64,000 bases of DNA from Prorocentrum cordatum (lineage: Eukaryota > Sar > Dinophyceae > Prorocentrales > Prorocentraceae). Within the stretch, counting starts at the first letter, position 1. Each line of letters starts with the position of its first letter. Shown here in pieces: positions 54,294 through 64,000 of the stretch. The DNA lies in the NCBI GenBank assembly GCA_963575745.1, contig CAUYUJ010014335.1, forward strand, positions 164,501 through 228,500, in the 5' to 3' direction. The notes below the pieces were generated by a model, which saw only the letters and a list, made by a program, of their open reading frames with translations, made no database searches and had not been told where the DNA came from. A program made the position numbers and the translations under genes.

Positions 54294-54348
<55 letters not shown>

Positions 54349-54557
54349 CAGTAGCAGCAGCAGCAGTAGTAGTAGTAGTAGTCGTCGTAGTCGTAGTCGT
54401 AGTCGTAGTCGTAGTCGTAGTCGCAGTCGCAATCGCAGTCGTAGTTGTAGTAGTAGTAGTTGTAGTAGTAGTCGTAGTAGTAGTAATCGTAGTCGTAGTA
54501 GTCGTAGTCCGTAGTAGTCGTAGTCGTAGTCGTAGTCGTAGTCGTAGTCGTAGTCGT

Positions 54558-54589
<32 letters not shown>

Positions 54590-54603
54590 TCGTAGTAGTA
54601 GTC

Positions 54604-54656
<53 letters not shown>

Positions 54657-54671
54657 CGTAGTCGTAGTCGT

Positions 54672-54703
<32 letters not shown>

Positions 54704-54747
54704 TAGTCGTAGTAGTCGTAGTAGTAGTAGTAGTAGTCGTAGTAGTC

Positions 54748-54782
<35 letters not shown>

Positions 54783-54783
54783 C

Positions 54784-54827
<44 letters not shown>

Positions 54828-54837
54828 CGTAGTAGTC

Positions 54838-54896
<59 letters not shown>

Positions 54897-54961
54897 CGTA
54901 GTCGTAGTAGTAGTAGTAAGTAGTAGTAGTAGCCAGTAGCAGTAGTAGCAGTAGCAGTAGC

Positions 54962-55013
<52 letters not shown>

Positions 55014-55076
55014 TAGTAGTAGTAGTAGTAGTAGTAGTAGTAGCAGTAGTAGTAGTAGTAGTAAGTAGTAGTAGTA

Positions 55077-55120
<44 letters not shown>

Positions 55121-55136
55121 AGTAGTAGTAAGTAGT

Positions 55137-55184
<48 letters not shown>

Positions 55185-55221
55185 CAGTAGCAGTAGCAGT
55201 AGTAGCAGCAGTAGCAGCAGC

Positions 55222-55275
<54 letters not shown>
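54294..55275. repeat. TAG (CTA) trinucleotide array, ~980 bp
   Basis: Over 300 triplets of GTA with higher-order GTCGTA blocks (54385-54480, 54520-54600, 54655-54700) and GCA variants near the ends. Single-base slips (AAGTAG, GTATAG) change the frame at several points. In the minus frames it reads poly-Tyr, poly-Leu and poly-Thr; the plus frame is full of stops. Confidence 0.97.
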
Positions 55276-55276
<1 letters not shown>

Positions 55277-55429
55277 TGTCTCTGTGCGTCCCATGTGCTG
55301 CTTTGCCGCGGGGCGAGGCTCGCCGAGTTGGGAGCTGCAAGCTTCTGGGCAAGCGTCCTGGGCCCTCAGAGCACGGTAAGGCGCGATCGACTTAGCGTGA
55401 TGCAGTCACCGCCATCAAAGTTGGCAGGC

Positions 55430-55645
55430 ACCGCAATTGAGACAGGACAGCCCTTCCAGGTGCTTGATGCTTGACTGTTTGAAAGCCCCTCCATCGAAAG
55501 CCTCTAAGGCCTTCCAGGAAAGTCCCTCCATCCAAGAAAGTCCTTCCAGGAATGTCCTTCCATCGAAAGCCTCCAAGCCCTCCCAGAAAATCCTCCCCTC
55601 CAAGCCCCGCCAGGAAAGTCCCTCCATCCAGGAAAGCCCCATCCA
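55430..55645 (+). repeat. degenerate AAGTCCYTCCATCCA minisatellite
   Basis: GGAAAGTCCCTCCATCCAAG, GAAAGTCCTTCCAGGAATGT, GAAAGCCTCCAAGCCC words recur at ~20-25 base spacing. Confidence 0.75.
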
Positions 55646-56599
55646 GGTGTTAATGCCCTGGCCAGTCTGTTGTCTCGACTGCGTGTCGGTTTGTTCTGAT
55701 GTGGGCTGGGCTCACTGATGGCCCTTGCTCCCGCTTAGGGCCGCAAGACTGGGCCGCACGCGTCTCCCCAAGAGGGGAGGAAGTATAAGCACTGGCAGGA
55801 GTGCTGTGGTAGCGATCTTCGGCACCGCCTGTTTTCTGAGCCCTCCGGCCGCCTGAGGCCCCGCCCGCCCGCGCCCTGTCTCCCCAAAAAGGGCTACCCG
55901 CGTCCCGTTTAGCTCTTGACCGGAAGGGGACCGCTCCCGACCCGCAGACCAAAAAAAAGAGTGTTGTGGTAGCTTCAGTCGATGGCACAACTGAGCAGCT
56001 ACGTGCACTGCCGTTCTATTTGTCGAGCGTGTCACGAGGCATCATTGGACGCCCAGTTTTGGCGAGGGACCGGTCATGAAGTCTTCCCTTGAGGCTCTGG
56101 GACTGGGGAGCCAATGGACATCTGTGCGAACTCAGTCTGGGTGGCTTGTCGGATTTCGACTGGTCTTCAGGGGCCCTCGTCGTCACGGCGCCAATGTATG
56201 ATGACGTTTTTTTTTGGGGGGGAAAACGGAAGAGTTTGGTCTGGCAGTTTGTGTGAGTGTCCTTCGCGTGCTGTTGAGCCCGAAGCGCAGGGATTGGTGG
56301 CGAACATTGTCTGCTTCTTCCCGCGGGTCAAAGGCACCACATTTGCCAAGGACATCTTCTTCTACATGTGTCTCTATAGTTGTGTTAGCCATGTTTGAAC
56401 AGGAAACGATGTTTATATACTTATACACTTGCTTGAATCCGCATGCTGGCATCAGTTGTGCGTTTCATGCCGTCGCGTGCCGTCAGCAGTGTCTTCACGC
56501 ATGCGTCCTTTCAGGCGGTGCGAAAGCGGCTACAGAGTGGATGTGGCAGCGTGCAGGCAGCACGAAGGGGGTGCAACAAAAAGGAATGGCGAAGACAAA
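55646..56599. other. no gene recognised
   Basis: Mixed composition, G run at 56214-56222. No exon or element copy supported. Confidence 0.4.
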
Positions 56600-56785
56600 T
56601 TATCTGCACCAGCAAAGTGTGATCGGGCCGCGCGGATTTCTTGGATCTGCAGTGGGCGTCCCTGGCTGCGCTTATGGCGTCACACCTGGCGCGTTCCGCG
56701 CGCCGGGAGGCGGTCCCAGCGCCGATCCAAGAAATCCGCGCGGACCTGTTCAAGTTTACGTTTATGCGTTGTGGTCATTGTGAGA
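56600..56785 (+). mobile_element. foldback family G, copy 6
   Basis: GGGCCGCGCGGATTTCTTGG..GCGTTCCGCGCGCCGGGAGG..GATCCAAGAAATCCGCGCGG..AAGTTTACGTTTATGCGTTG. The arms are inverted; the outer TTGGCGCTCC block is changed to TCGGGCC/GGACCT. Confidence 0.75.
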
Positions 56786-58785
56786 AGCGGGCTGGCTGAG
56801 GAGGGGCTGGTGGAAGAGGAGCAGGAGGACGGTTTGCTGGGGGGGCCCTTCGTTGGGAGCGGCCCTGCCTCGAAGGCGGTTAAGCGTCGTTCGGGAGGGC
56901 AGCGGGAGCGACACATCGGGCTGGACCAGGGCAGGCGATCAGCGCTCGTCATGGCGGTACCTCGTGCCGTGATCTCACGTGCAGGGCACCGCCGCAGCGC
57001 ACCACAGCGATCCCCCATCCACCGCGCCGCTCGTGGGGCGTCCGCGCGCGGATGGTTGCCAGGGCTGGCGTCGAACCCACGCCGGAGTCGGAGTTCTCCA
57101 GAGGTGGGTCCATGGTCTGCCGGTGTCTCCTATTGTCTCCTATTGTCTCCCGTTGTCTCCTATTGACCCCCCTTTTTCAATCCAGGTGCAAATCTGCTTG
57201 TCCTTGTACCTTTACCCTTCTCCTGTTTGTCCACTCTTTCTATTTGAATCCCCATCATCATCCCCATCCGCACCGCGATTCTGATCCGTATGTCCCAATC
57301 CTTGTGCGCGTGGGGGCGGGAATGGAAGATGTCCCCGTCCGTCCTTCCTCCAGATTCTGCCCAAAAGTGGCACCGATAGTTGCAATTTTCAGCACTTGTG
57401 GGCGGCAGCAGTGGCGGCAGCAATGGCGGCAACAGCACCCTTACCAGCAGCGCAAGTTGTGTGTTCCAGCATGAGCTGCAGCAGCGCCGCTTGCCAGAGG
57501 CGCAGCGGTGATCGCTGAGCCAGTAGAAGCAACGCCCGCGTACTACAGGCGGCCCGGATTAGTAGGTCGACCCTGCCAAATCAAGGGTACCCTAGTGTCC
57601 TGTGTCTCGCGACCCATGCCTCCTTCAGTTCTGTGGCAACGTGGCCCTCGGAACGGTCTCTTGTCCTCTCGCGTGTCCTGTCCAATGAAGTCCGACTGTA
57701 GTGTAGAAACAGCACGCACGTTAGGGTGGGTTACCATCCTGCGGATTGACGGATTGGACGATGTGATTGTTTCGGTTGACCGACTAGCTTGATTGAGTAG
57801 GCCCCTTATTGAATGCTGGTTTTATCGACGGCCGGCTGACTGATTTGACTACTCGTGCTACGGCGTGGTTCGCATGCGAATTGACAGGTTCATTAAATGA
57901 GGCAGTGACTACAAGAAACCAGCCAGTCAGTCAGCATGCGTTTGGTGACCGATTGGGCGACATATTGAAAGGTTGACTGAATGGACTGGCGGCCTTGGTA
58001 ACTATGACGCTGCAGCGTGCACCTCCCCCTTCAGTCAACCGGCTGGCCAACGAGTGGTCGGTTGATGATTTGGTGGGCCAAACGTCGACATGGGTGCACG
58101 ATTGTCGATTGGCCAGGGCATCCACCATTCCGGGGTCTGGGTTTTGTAAGCAGCACTGCTCAAGGCAGATTGCCTTGTCCATGCATTGCTCACGGCACGG
58201 TGGCGGAAATATTATTCCTTAGCGCGACAAGCGCCGCTCTGGCAGGCTACGGGGGCGGCGGGTCTGGCGGCCGCCGCACCTACGTCTCAGGCGATGGGTT
58301 TGGGCCCTTTTGGGAGATGCCACCTGGGGGGCCCGTGCAGGCCCCTTTTTGCTGGGCCCCCCAGGGGGTATCTTAGGGCTTACCGGGGCGCTCCCTCCTG
58401 GAGGCCACGGAGGGCCTCGGGGGCGCCTCCCGAGACCGCGCTGGCGGCGTAGTGGGTCGCTGCGGGGCGGAGGGTGTCATCTCACATGCACCGTTGTCGG
58501 TCCCCGTTGGCGCCGTTTGGGAGGCGTGCTGGCCCCAATCGGCGAAGAGACTGCGAGTTGTTGCACTTTTGTGGGCCCTCGTGGACCTCGCCAGGCCCGA
58601 GAGTCCGACAGTGGCAGGGTCATGCAATGGACAGGATGGCATGCTGCGGGCCTCTCGGGTCGAAGCCTGGGGCTTCCAAAACGGCTCACACGGGGAAACG
58701 GACCGTTGGGAGTTTCTTCGCGCACGTTGGACCTTTGTGGGCCCCGGAAACGGCAGGGCCGTTTTTTCACCGTTTCCCAAAAAAT
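56786..58785. other. no gene; degenerate CGGTTGACCGATTGG repeats at 57735-58100
   Basis: 57120-57170 has tandem TCTCCTATTG. Between 57735 and 58100 words like GATTGACGGATTGGACGA, GGTTGACCGACTAG, GTGACCGATTGGGCGA and GTCAACCGGCTGGCC recur loosely in both senses. The rest is unassigned. Confidence 0.45.
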
Positions 58786-58960
58786 GTCATTTGAAAATGG
58801 AAACGGCAAAACAACGGCGACCGGAAACGGTAAAAAAACGGCTCCAGGATTGGAACCGGAGCCCGAACCGGTCAAAAAACGGCGACGGAACCGGCAACAA
58901 AAACGGCGTCGGAACCGGCAACAAAACGGCAAAACGGAACCGGTAAAAAAAGGGTCTTGT
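58786..58960 (+). repeat. AAACGGCGACGGAACCGGCA minisatellite
   Basis: AAACGGC, GGAACCGG and GGCGACGG words alternate with A runs. GGCGACGGAACCGGCAACAA and GGCGTCGGAACCGGCAACAA are adjacent ~23-bp units. Confidence 0.85.
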
Positions 58961-59020
58961 CGTTTCCAGGGCCCATTGAGCGTTGGACATGGATGCCCCC
59001 CCGCCACGCACCAGGGACTT

Positions 59021-59216
59021 TCGGGCCGGGCGAAAGGGGGGGATTGGGAAAGGGGGGGTTACGAAATTTGCTGCATGCAGCTGATTTCGGCTTCACCGAG
59101 GGGCCCATTCCTCGATACATGGGCGCCTCCCGGCGCCGGGAGGCGCCGGGAGAATCAGCTACGTGAGCTGATTCTCAAACCCCCCCTTTGCTATCCCCCC
59201 CTTTCGCCCGACCCGA
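59021..59216 (+). mobile_element. MITE family A, copy 4, with 5-bp target duplication
   Basis: TCGGGCCGGGCGAAAGGGGG to CCCCCTTTCGCCCGACCCGA (inverted), 196 bp, flanked by GACTT at 59016-59020 and 59217-59221. Interior ACGAAATTTGCTGCATGCAG and the GGCGCCTCCCGGCGCCGGGA palindrome as in other copies. Confidence 0.9.
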
Positions 59217-59317
59217 GACTTGTGGAGAAGCCACGCGACGCACTCCAAGCATGCCAGTGGGCTTCGCGCCCCGTAGATACAACCTCCAACGCCCAAATGC
59301 ACAGAACCCTGATCGGG

Positions 59318-59513
59318 GGAGCGTAAGACCCGGGTTTGCCAGGACTCGGGTTCGCCATCGTTTTTTGACGACCGCGCCTCGGATTTTGACGAGTAGGAGT
59401 TTCGTGCGATGTCTGCAGCGGGAGGCCTCGTCAAAATGCAGGCTCGGCCTCGTCATTTTTGTTGACGACCTCGTCGGGGATTTCCGAGTCCCCTGTACCC
59501 GGGTCTTACGCCC
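59318..59513 (+). mobile_element. foldback family P, copy 2
   Basis: GCGTAAGACCCGGG..GACTCGGG on the left and CCGAGTCCCCTGTACCCGGG..TCTTACGC on the right are inverted. GACGAG..CTCGTC words fold in the middle. Relative of 32400-32585. Confidence 0.85.
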
Positions 59514-60006
59514 CCCTGACCTGAGGGACCCGAGGACACCCCACTTCACTTCGTGCCTCGCGGCGCGGTGGAGAGAATCAAGGGCATATCCTGGAGATGA
59601 ATACCCTAACGAGGGTTGGTCGGACGGGGGCTGGGAGGATTGGCTTGGGTTGTTTGGGGTTGGCTTGGATTTGGCCGGGGTAGATCTTCGATGAGTAATT
59701 TTTCCAACACACTTAGTGTGCTTAGTCGTGGCTCCAACACGGGGCACACGGGGTGCCCCTTTGCCCTTCTCCGTCCCTCCCTTCTCGATTGGCCCCCCCC
59801 CCCCCTTGCCTTTCTCCATCCCTCCCCTTTCGACTCGCCCCCCCCCGCCTTCATTTCCCCTCGCATCTTCTTCCAATGTTCCTTTTGGCTCCACGCCGCA
59901 CGCGGCTCCGCCGATGCCGGGGTTACACGCTCGCGGGGACTGGGGGTCGGGGCGCCGCGGGGACTGCCCGGGGAGCCCTCCCGGCGGCCCACGCCGCCTC
60001 TGGTCC
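59514..60006. other. no gene recognised
   Basis: Contains a small duplication of the CTTCTCCNTCCCTCC..TCGATTGGCCCCCC type (59765-59850). No exon. Confidence 0.4.
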
Positions 60007-60135
60007 TTGGCATCGCTCGGACGTGTGCGTTTTTCCTCGGCGAGGACCATCGAGGAGCATCCTTGATCATTTGGCGAAAAAACCACGCACGATACCGAGA
60101 AAAGCACAGGGAATGGACGTCCGAGCGATGGCCAG
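60007..60135 (+). mobile_element. MITE family B, copy 4, with 9-bp target duplication
   Basis: The 129-bp element runs from TTGGCATCGCTCGGACGTGT to GACGTCCGAGCGATGGCCAG (inverted ~16 bp) and is flanked by the exact 9-mer CTCTGGTCC at 59998-60006 and 60136-60144. Confidence 0.92.
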
Positions 60136-60289
60136 CTCTGGTCCGGCTGCAGGAGAGGGCCCGCGGCCGGTCGCGAGGGGCCCGTTGCGCGCGGCGGTCG
60201 CTGACCTCGTCGGCGACTCCGCGAAGCAGGCCGCGCTGGCGGTGGAGGCGGCGTGGCCCGACCCCGGCGGCGTAGACCTCCGCGCGGGC

Positions 60290-60510
60290 GTTGGGAGTCC
60301 CGAAACGGTGCGGTGACGGACCGTGCGGTGACCTCGAAATCCCCCAAGACCTCACCGCACGGTCCGTCACCGCACGGTTTTGGGACCTCGGAGGCCCCTG
60401 TCGCCCGAGACGTCCTCGGAGGACGACCCGAGTCCCAAAACCGTGCGGTGACCCCGAATCCCCATCGACTCACCGCACGGTGTGGTCACCGCACCGTTTG
60501 GGGACCTCCG
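60290..60510. repeat. family M copy 4
   Basis: Best copy. CCCGAAACGGTGCGGTGACG, CTCACCGCACGGTCCGTCAC, GCACGGTTTTGGGACCTCGG, CCCAAAACCGTGCGGTGACC and TCACCGCACCGTTTGGGGAC are alternating inverted copies of one ~20-bp word. Confidence 0.85.
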
Positions 60511-60515
60511 CGCGG

Positions 60516-61500
60516 GCGGCGCGGCGGCCTGGGCCGCGTGGCGCAGTGCGCGGCGGCGGCGGGAGGTGCCGCAGCGCCGCTCCGCTCCGTCTGCGGCTGC
60601 CGCGCCGCCCAGGGCGGGCGCCCCCGCGCGGGGCGCCCGCGCAGTGGAGGAGCAGGCCGAGCGCGCGATGCGTGTGGAGGGTGACGACATGCCAGAGCCC
60701 CGAGTCATCCGGGGTAACTCGGGTCAGGGATAGCTCGGGTTCGTTTTTCGGGAAGCCGAACCCGAGTTACCCCGGACCCGAGTTACCCCGGATGACTCGG
60801 GCGTCCAGAGCCCCGAATCATCCGGGGTAACTCGGGTCAGGGATAGCTCGGGTTCGTTTTTCGGGAAGCCGAACCCGAGTTACCCCGGACCCGAGTTACC
60901 CCGGATGACTCGGGCGTCCAGAGCCCCGAATCATCAGGGGTAACTCGGGTCAGGGATAGCTCGGGTTCGTTTTTCGGGAAGCCGAACCCGAGTTATCCCG
61001 GACCCGAGTTACCCCGGATGACTCGGGCGTCCAGAGCCCCGAGTCATCCGGGTAACTCGGGTCAGGGATATCTCGGGTTCTTTTTTCGGGAAGCCGAACC
61101 CGAGTTATCCCGGACCCGAGTTACCCCGGATGACTCGGGCGTCCAGAGCCCCGAATCATCAGGGGTAACTCGGGTCAGGGATATCTCGGGTTCGTTTTTC
61201 GGGAAGCCGAACCCGAGTTATCCCGGACCCGAGTTACCCCAGATGAATCGGGCGTCCAAGAGCCCCGAATCATCAGGGGTAAGTCGGGTCAGGGCTAACT
61301 CGGGTTCCTTTTTCGGGAGTCCAAACCCGAGTTACCCCGGACCCGAGTTACCCCGGATAACTCGGGCGCCCAAGAGCAGGCCGAGCGCGCGATGCGTGTG
61401 GAGGGTGACGACATGGGGCGACGACAGCTGGACGGGCATTGCACGTGTCGCGATATCCTTGGGCTGTCGCCAGAGGTGTTGGTGATGTTCCCTGGCGCTC
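60516..61500 (+). CDS. candidate coding region interrupted by the satellite array
   Basis: Before the array, a GC-rich plus frame ends EEQAERAMRVEGDDM (to 60691). After it the same 42 bases (61374-61415) recur in the same frame and lead into GRRQLDGHCTCRDILGL and SPEVLVMFPGALAGTRGC (to ~61500). Removing one duplicate and the array would join these in frame, so the array could be an intron or a disrupting insertion. No protein family recognised, and composition alone cannot prove coding. Confidence 0.3.
60650..61415 (+). repeat. exact 42-bp direct duplication flanking the six-unit array
   Basis: The 42 bases at 60650-60691 (starting GAGCAGGCCGAGCGCGCGAT, ending GGTGACGACATG) are repeated without change at 61374-61415. 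Between them lie 3 bases plus the satellite. Confidence 0.97.
60695..61373 (+). repeat. six-unit satellite of 113-bp palindromes
   Basis: Units start near 60695, 60808, 60921, 61034, 61146 and 61260 (period 112-114). Each is a foldback: CCCCGAATCATCCGGGGTAA..ACTCGGG at one end and CCCGAGTTACCCCGGATGAC..TCGGG at the other, with inner CTCGGGTTCG / CGAACCCGAG around TTTTTCGGGAAGC. Units 1-5 have GGGAAGCCG. Unit 6 has the GGGAGTCCA form closer to the 17.6 kb array. Confidence 0.96.
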
Positions 61501-61589
61501 TGGCGGGCACGCGAGGCTGCCTTCTCTGTCCGCCCCATGGTCGTCCCTTCGGTTCTCCCTCCTCCTTCGTCCGAACCGCGCTGGGGCCG

Positions 61590-61830
61590 AAGCACAGTAG
61601 AAACCCCTGCCAAGAAACGCCCTGCTTTCCTCCAGGGTCCCCTGGGCTTCCTGGGTGTCGATGGTTCTGCCATGGACAGCGTGACGTCCCCACACCTAAA
61701 CTCAGTGGACGTCCTGGGGTTCGATGGTCTTGCCAAGGACAGCGTGACGTTCCCACGCCACAAGTCCATGGACGCCCTGGGGCTCCCGGGCTTCCTGTGG
61801 ACGGCCTCTTGTGCTCGGGCTCCCGCTGTG
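61590..61830 (+). mobile_element. element family D, copy 3 (with internal duplication)
   Basis: AAGCACAGTAGAAACCCCTG..CAAGAAACGCCCTGCTTTCC, then two tandem GGTTCTGCCATGGACAGCGT / GGTCTTGCCAAGGACAGCGT blocks of ~75 bp, then TTCCTGTGGACGGCCTCTTG. Longer than copies 1 and 2 because of that duplication. Confidence 0.7.
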
Positions 61831-61999
61831 CACTCACGACGGCCTCGGTGCTGAGCACCCCGCCCCCCACTCGGCCCCCCGGGGCCGCCGGAGGCGCGCA
61901 GGCGTCTGAGAGCCCGCTCGGCGCCTCGCCTCGGCGCCTTCGCGCGTTGCCCGCCGACGCGGCGTCGCCGCGGAGCTCCGTCGCGCGGCGCTGGGGTCA

Positions 62000-62156
62000 A
62001 GTCGGGCGTGCCCCTTTGCAGGAGGAACATCCCCCCAAAGGTACAAGACATAGTCTGGTGGCGATGCTTCTCCTCCGTTTGACTGCTCTTGAAGATGTTT
62101 GGACGGCGTTTGATTTTTCGTCCACAATCCGCCTGCAGGGGGGGCATGCCCGACCT
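62000..62156. mobile_element. MITE family F, copy 4
   Basis: AGTCGGGCGTGCCCCTTTGC at the left and CTGCAGGGGGGGCATGCCCG at the right are inverted. ~157 bp. Confidence 0.8.
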
Positions 62157-62544
62157 GGCGCTGGGGCGACGTGTGGGGGCGTGAGGCGGCGCTCGGCGAC
62201 CCGCGGCAGCTGGCCCGTGTGAGCCATGCTGTCGGGCCTCTGCCCCCGCGCTCCCCGCCTCCGCGCCCGCCGCGTCCAGGCGGGCAGCGGCGCGGGCTGC
62301 GTCGGTCCCTCCCCCGGGGCTGTCCCGACCGAGCCCTCCTTCCCTTCTGCTGCACACTACGAATGCCACGCTCCTCCTCTCCCCCGACGCTGCCAGGAAT
62401 ATGCCCGGCCCGCTCCGCGCATGTGTTACACCAGTTTTCAAGAGGCTGCGCTCCTAGCGGATACGCACGACTTCCAGTGTCTCAAGCTTGGTCTTCCCGT
62501 TCCAGCGTGGGCCTCATGTTTCGTATTGGTGCTTTGTTCCCGTC
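62157..62544. other. no gene recognised
   Basis: GC-rich, no domain or element copy. Confidence 0.4.
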
Positions 62545-62640
62545 GTTCAGACTGGCGCTCTCGCCCCAGCGTGGGCCACTTTTTCCAAATACGGGTCCGT
62601 TTCCAGCTTCTACTGTTGGTGTTCGTAATCGTCTTTCTCC
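62545..62640 (+). repeat. dispersed repeat family L, copy 4
   Basis: CGTTCAGACTGGCGCTCTCG, CCCAGCGTGGGCCACTTTTTC; counterpart of 38755-38890, with similar pyrimidine-rich text after it. Confidence 0.65.
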
Positions 62641-63354
62641 TTCCTCCGCCTCCCCCTCCTCAGTTTCCTTCTGCTGATCCGCCACTTCCTCCTCCTCATT
62701 CTCCTCCTCCTCCTTCTCCAATGTACGCAGCTTTTTGTTTCCCCCGACTGCGCACAACGCGATGGTGTCCTCTTTGGAGTTCCACGTCCGCTATGACACG
62801 CGTTGGCGGAAAGAGGAAAGCAATGCAATGGGTTAGATCCCCTCTCCGTCCTCTGAGGAAGCAAATCCCGCGGGATGAATTCGGCATCGTCGCTGGTATG
62901 TCCGTGGCCGAAGACCGGGCGAGACCCGCATCATCCCGCACACTCCCGCACGCTCCCGCATAATCCGCCCGAATCCGGCGTACTATATGGTTTATCATGG
63001 CTTTTATCTTGCTCGACGGCTTCATATTTGTGTGTGTGTGTGTGTTTATTACTCTCTGGACCGTTCTTGCGAAGACCTTCCTGAAGTTGCCCCACGACCC
63101 ATCCTCCCCCCTCCCCTCTGTCTCCACCCTCCCCTCCCCTCCCCTCGCTTCCCGCGTGCCACGCAGGCCTTGGGCCCCCTCCGCCCCCGCCTCCCGCAGA
63201 CGTCCCCCCCTCGGGTAGGAGCTCAACCTCTCCTGCTGGCACTCCGCCGAGGACGCGCAGGAGCTCCTCGGCCGGGGGCCCCGCCCGAGCGCCGTGGGAG
63301 CCCCGGGCCCAGGCGGAGATTCTGGGGCTGCGTCGACGGTCGGGCCTTGCGCAC
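62641..63354. other. no gene recognised; TG repeat at 63030-63046
   Basis: TCC-rich 62640-62720, (TG)n at 63030-63046, tandem CCGCACACTCCCGCACGCTC at 62937-62960. No exon supported. Confidence 0.4.
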
Positions 63355-63535
63355 TGGGGGGGGGAGGGAGGCGGGAGGAGGGAGGAGGGAGGAGGGAGGA
63401 GGGATGAGGCGGAGGAGGCGGAGGAGGAGGATGAGGAGGAGGCGGAGGAGGAACAGGACGAGGAGAAGGAGGAAGAGGAAGACGAGGAGGAGGAGGAGGA
63501 GGAGGAGAAAACGGAGGAGGAGAAGGATCATGAGG
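63355..63535. repeat. GGA microsatellite
   Basis: GGGAGGA repeats followed by (GAG/GGA)n with GCGGAG variants. Confidence 0.9.
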
Positions 63536-63689
63536 GGCGATCCATGGGGGGAACGGGTGCACAGCTCGTGCACTGCAGGAGCCCCGGAGGTGCTCCCCGG
63601 GGCCCCAACGGGGCGCGAACGGAGCACGCGCCCCTTCGCCCGTGCTTCTCGCCCCCCGCACCCCCAGCAGGTAATGCCCAACCAGGGGG

Positions 63690-63860
63690 GACAGGCTCAG
63701 GGGGGCGTAGGCATCGGCCCCCCGTCGCCCACTGGTCGCCGACACGGGCGTGTCAGCCTGCCCCGCCCAGGAGCGTGCGGTCTCGCTGTCGGGGGCCCTT
63801 CGCCCGCCGAGGCACCGACGACGTGTCGCCGAGTCCCGCTCGGTGTTCTCTCCCTGAGCT
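63690..63860 (+). repeat. dispersed repeat family O, copy 2
   Basis: GGCATCGGCCCCCCGTCGCC, ACTGGTCGCCGACA, GCCTGCCCCGCCCA; counterpart of 36315-36480. The remaining ~140 bases of the window are unassigned. Confidence 0.6.
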
Positions 63861-64000
63861 CCTCCCCCTTCAGCGTCGACCCTCAAGAGCGATCGGGGAA
63901 GAGGGGGGGGCACCACTGCTCCTTGCACCGCTTGTGGTACGTGGGGTCCGCCGGAATGGCGGGGGCCCGCCCCGTGAAGCCCCGCCAGGCCCGAAGGCCT

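Noticed and set aside
54251-55352. ~350-codon minus-strand frames of poly-Leu/Thr/Tyr
   Set aside because: Translations of the TAG/CTA array. Three overlapping frames are equally open.
57060-57110. Reverse-strand tRNA T-loop (GGGTTCGACGCC)
   Set aside because: The stem pairing is poor and no cloverleaf can be completed.
1-64000. Dinoflagellate spliced-leader relic or SL RNA gene
   Set aside because: I looked for the CCGTAGCCATTTTGGCTCAAG leader on both strands by eye and found no convincing full or partial copy. A short-word search would be decisive.

Overview
This window looks like nuclear DNA from a dinoflagellate-type eukaryote. The evidence is a GC-rich sequence with very low gene density, one intron-bearing gene of unfamiliar lineage-specific character, decayed non-LTR retrotransposons (LINEs), a large load of short inverted-repeat elements, and many micro-, mini- and satellite arrays. 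There are no bacterial-style operons, and I recognise no tRNA, rRNA or spliced-leader gene. The dinoflagellate assignment is inferred; Prorocentrum-like genomes would fit, but nothing here proves a species.

Layout. 1-4.8 kb: gene-poor, with a decamer minisatellite and a ~1 kb tandem array that opens with a long hairpin. 4.8-8.7 kb: the only convincing intact gene, predicted as three exons and 1181 aa, plus strand, function unknown, with a Cys/His cluster near the N-terminus. Its two predicted introns both carry inverted repeats placed symmetrically inside their ends; the first also has a 7-bp direct repeat at its borders, as expected of an introner (a transposon-born intron). 8.7-26 kb: dispersed short elements, simple repeats and a composite 17.1-18.7 kb block (near-perfect palindrome, a four-unit satellite of 113-bp palindromic units, two foldback/unit modules). 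27.0-28.3 kb: a frame-broken LINE ORF2 on the minus strand. 28-48 kb: mostly simple repeats and scattered element copies, with a dense cluster at 39-41.8 kb. 48.8-50.2 kb: a second LINE with a frameshifted ORF1 (coiled coil plus RRM-like) and the first ~80 codons of ORF2 (endonuclease), cut off by a ~1.3 kb satellite. 51.5-55.3 kb: minisatellites and a ~980 bp TAG/CTA array. 55-64 kb: further elements and a second, six-unit array of the 113-bp satellite, flanked by an exact 42-bp duplication that reads as coding.

How the parts relate. Almost all of the sequence is repeat biology rather than gene networks. I could define about fifteen recurrent families by comparing copies inside the window. 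Several have terminal inverted repeats, and individual copies have target-site-like duplications (12 bp at 25984/26190, 9 bp at 59998/60136, 5 bp at 59016/59217). The most interesting thread is the link between inverted-repeat insertions and introns, seen directly in the main gene and suggested at 10.87 kb and 60.7 kb.
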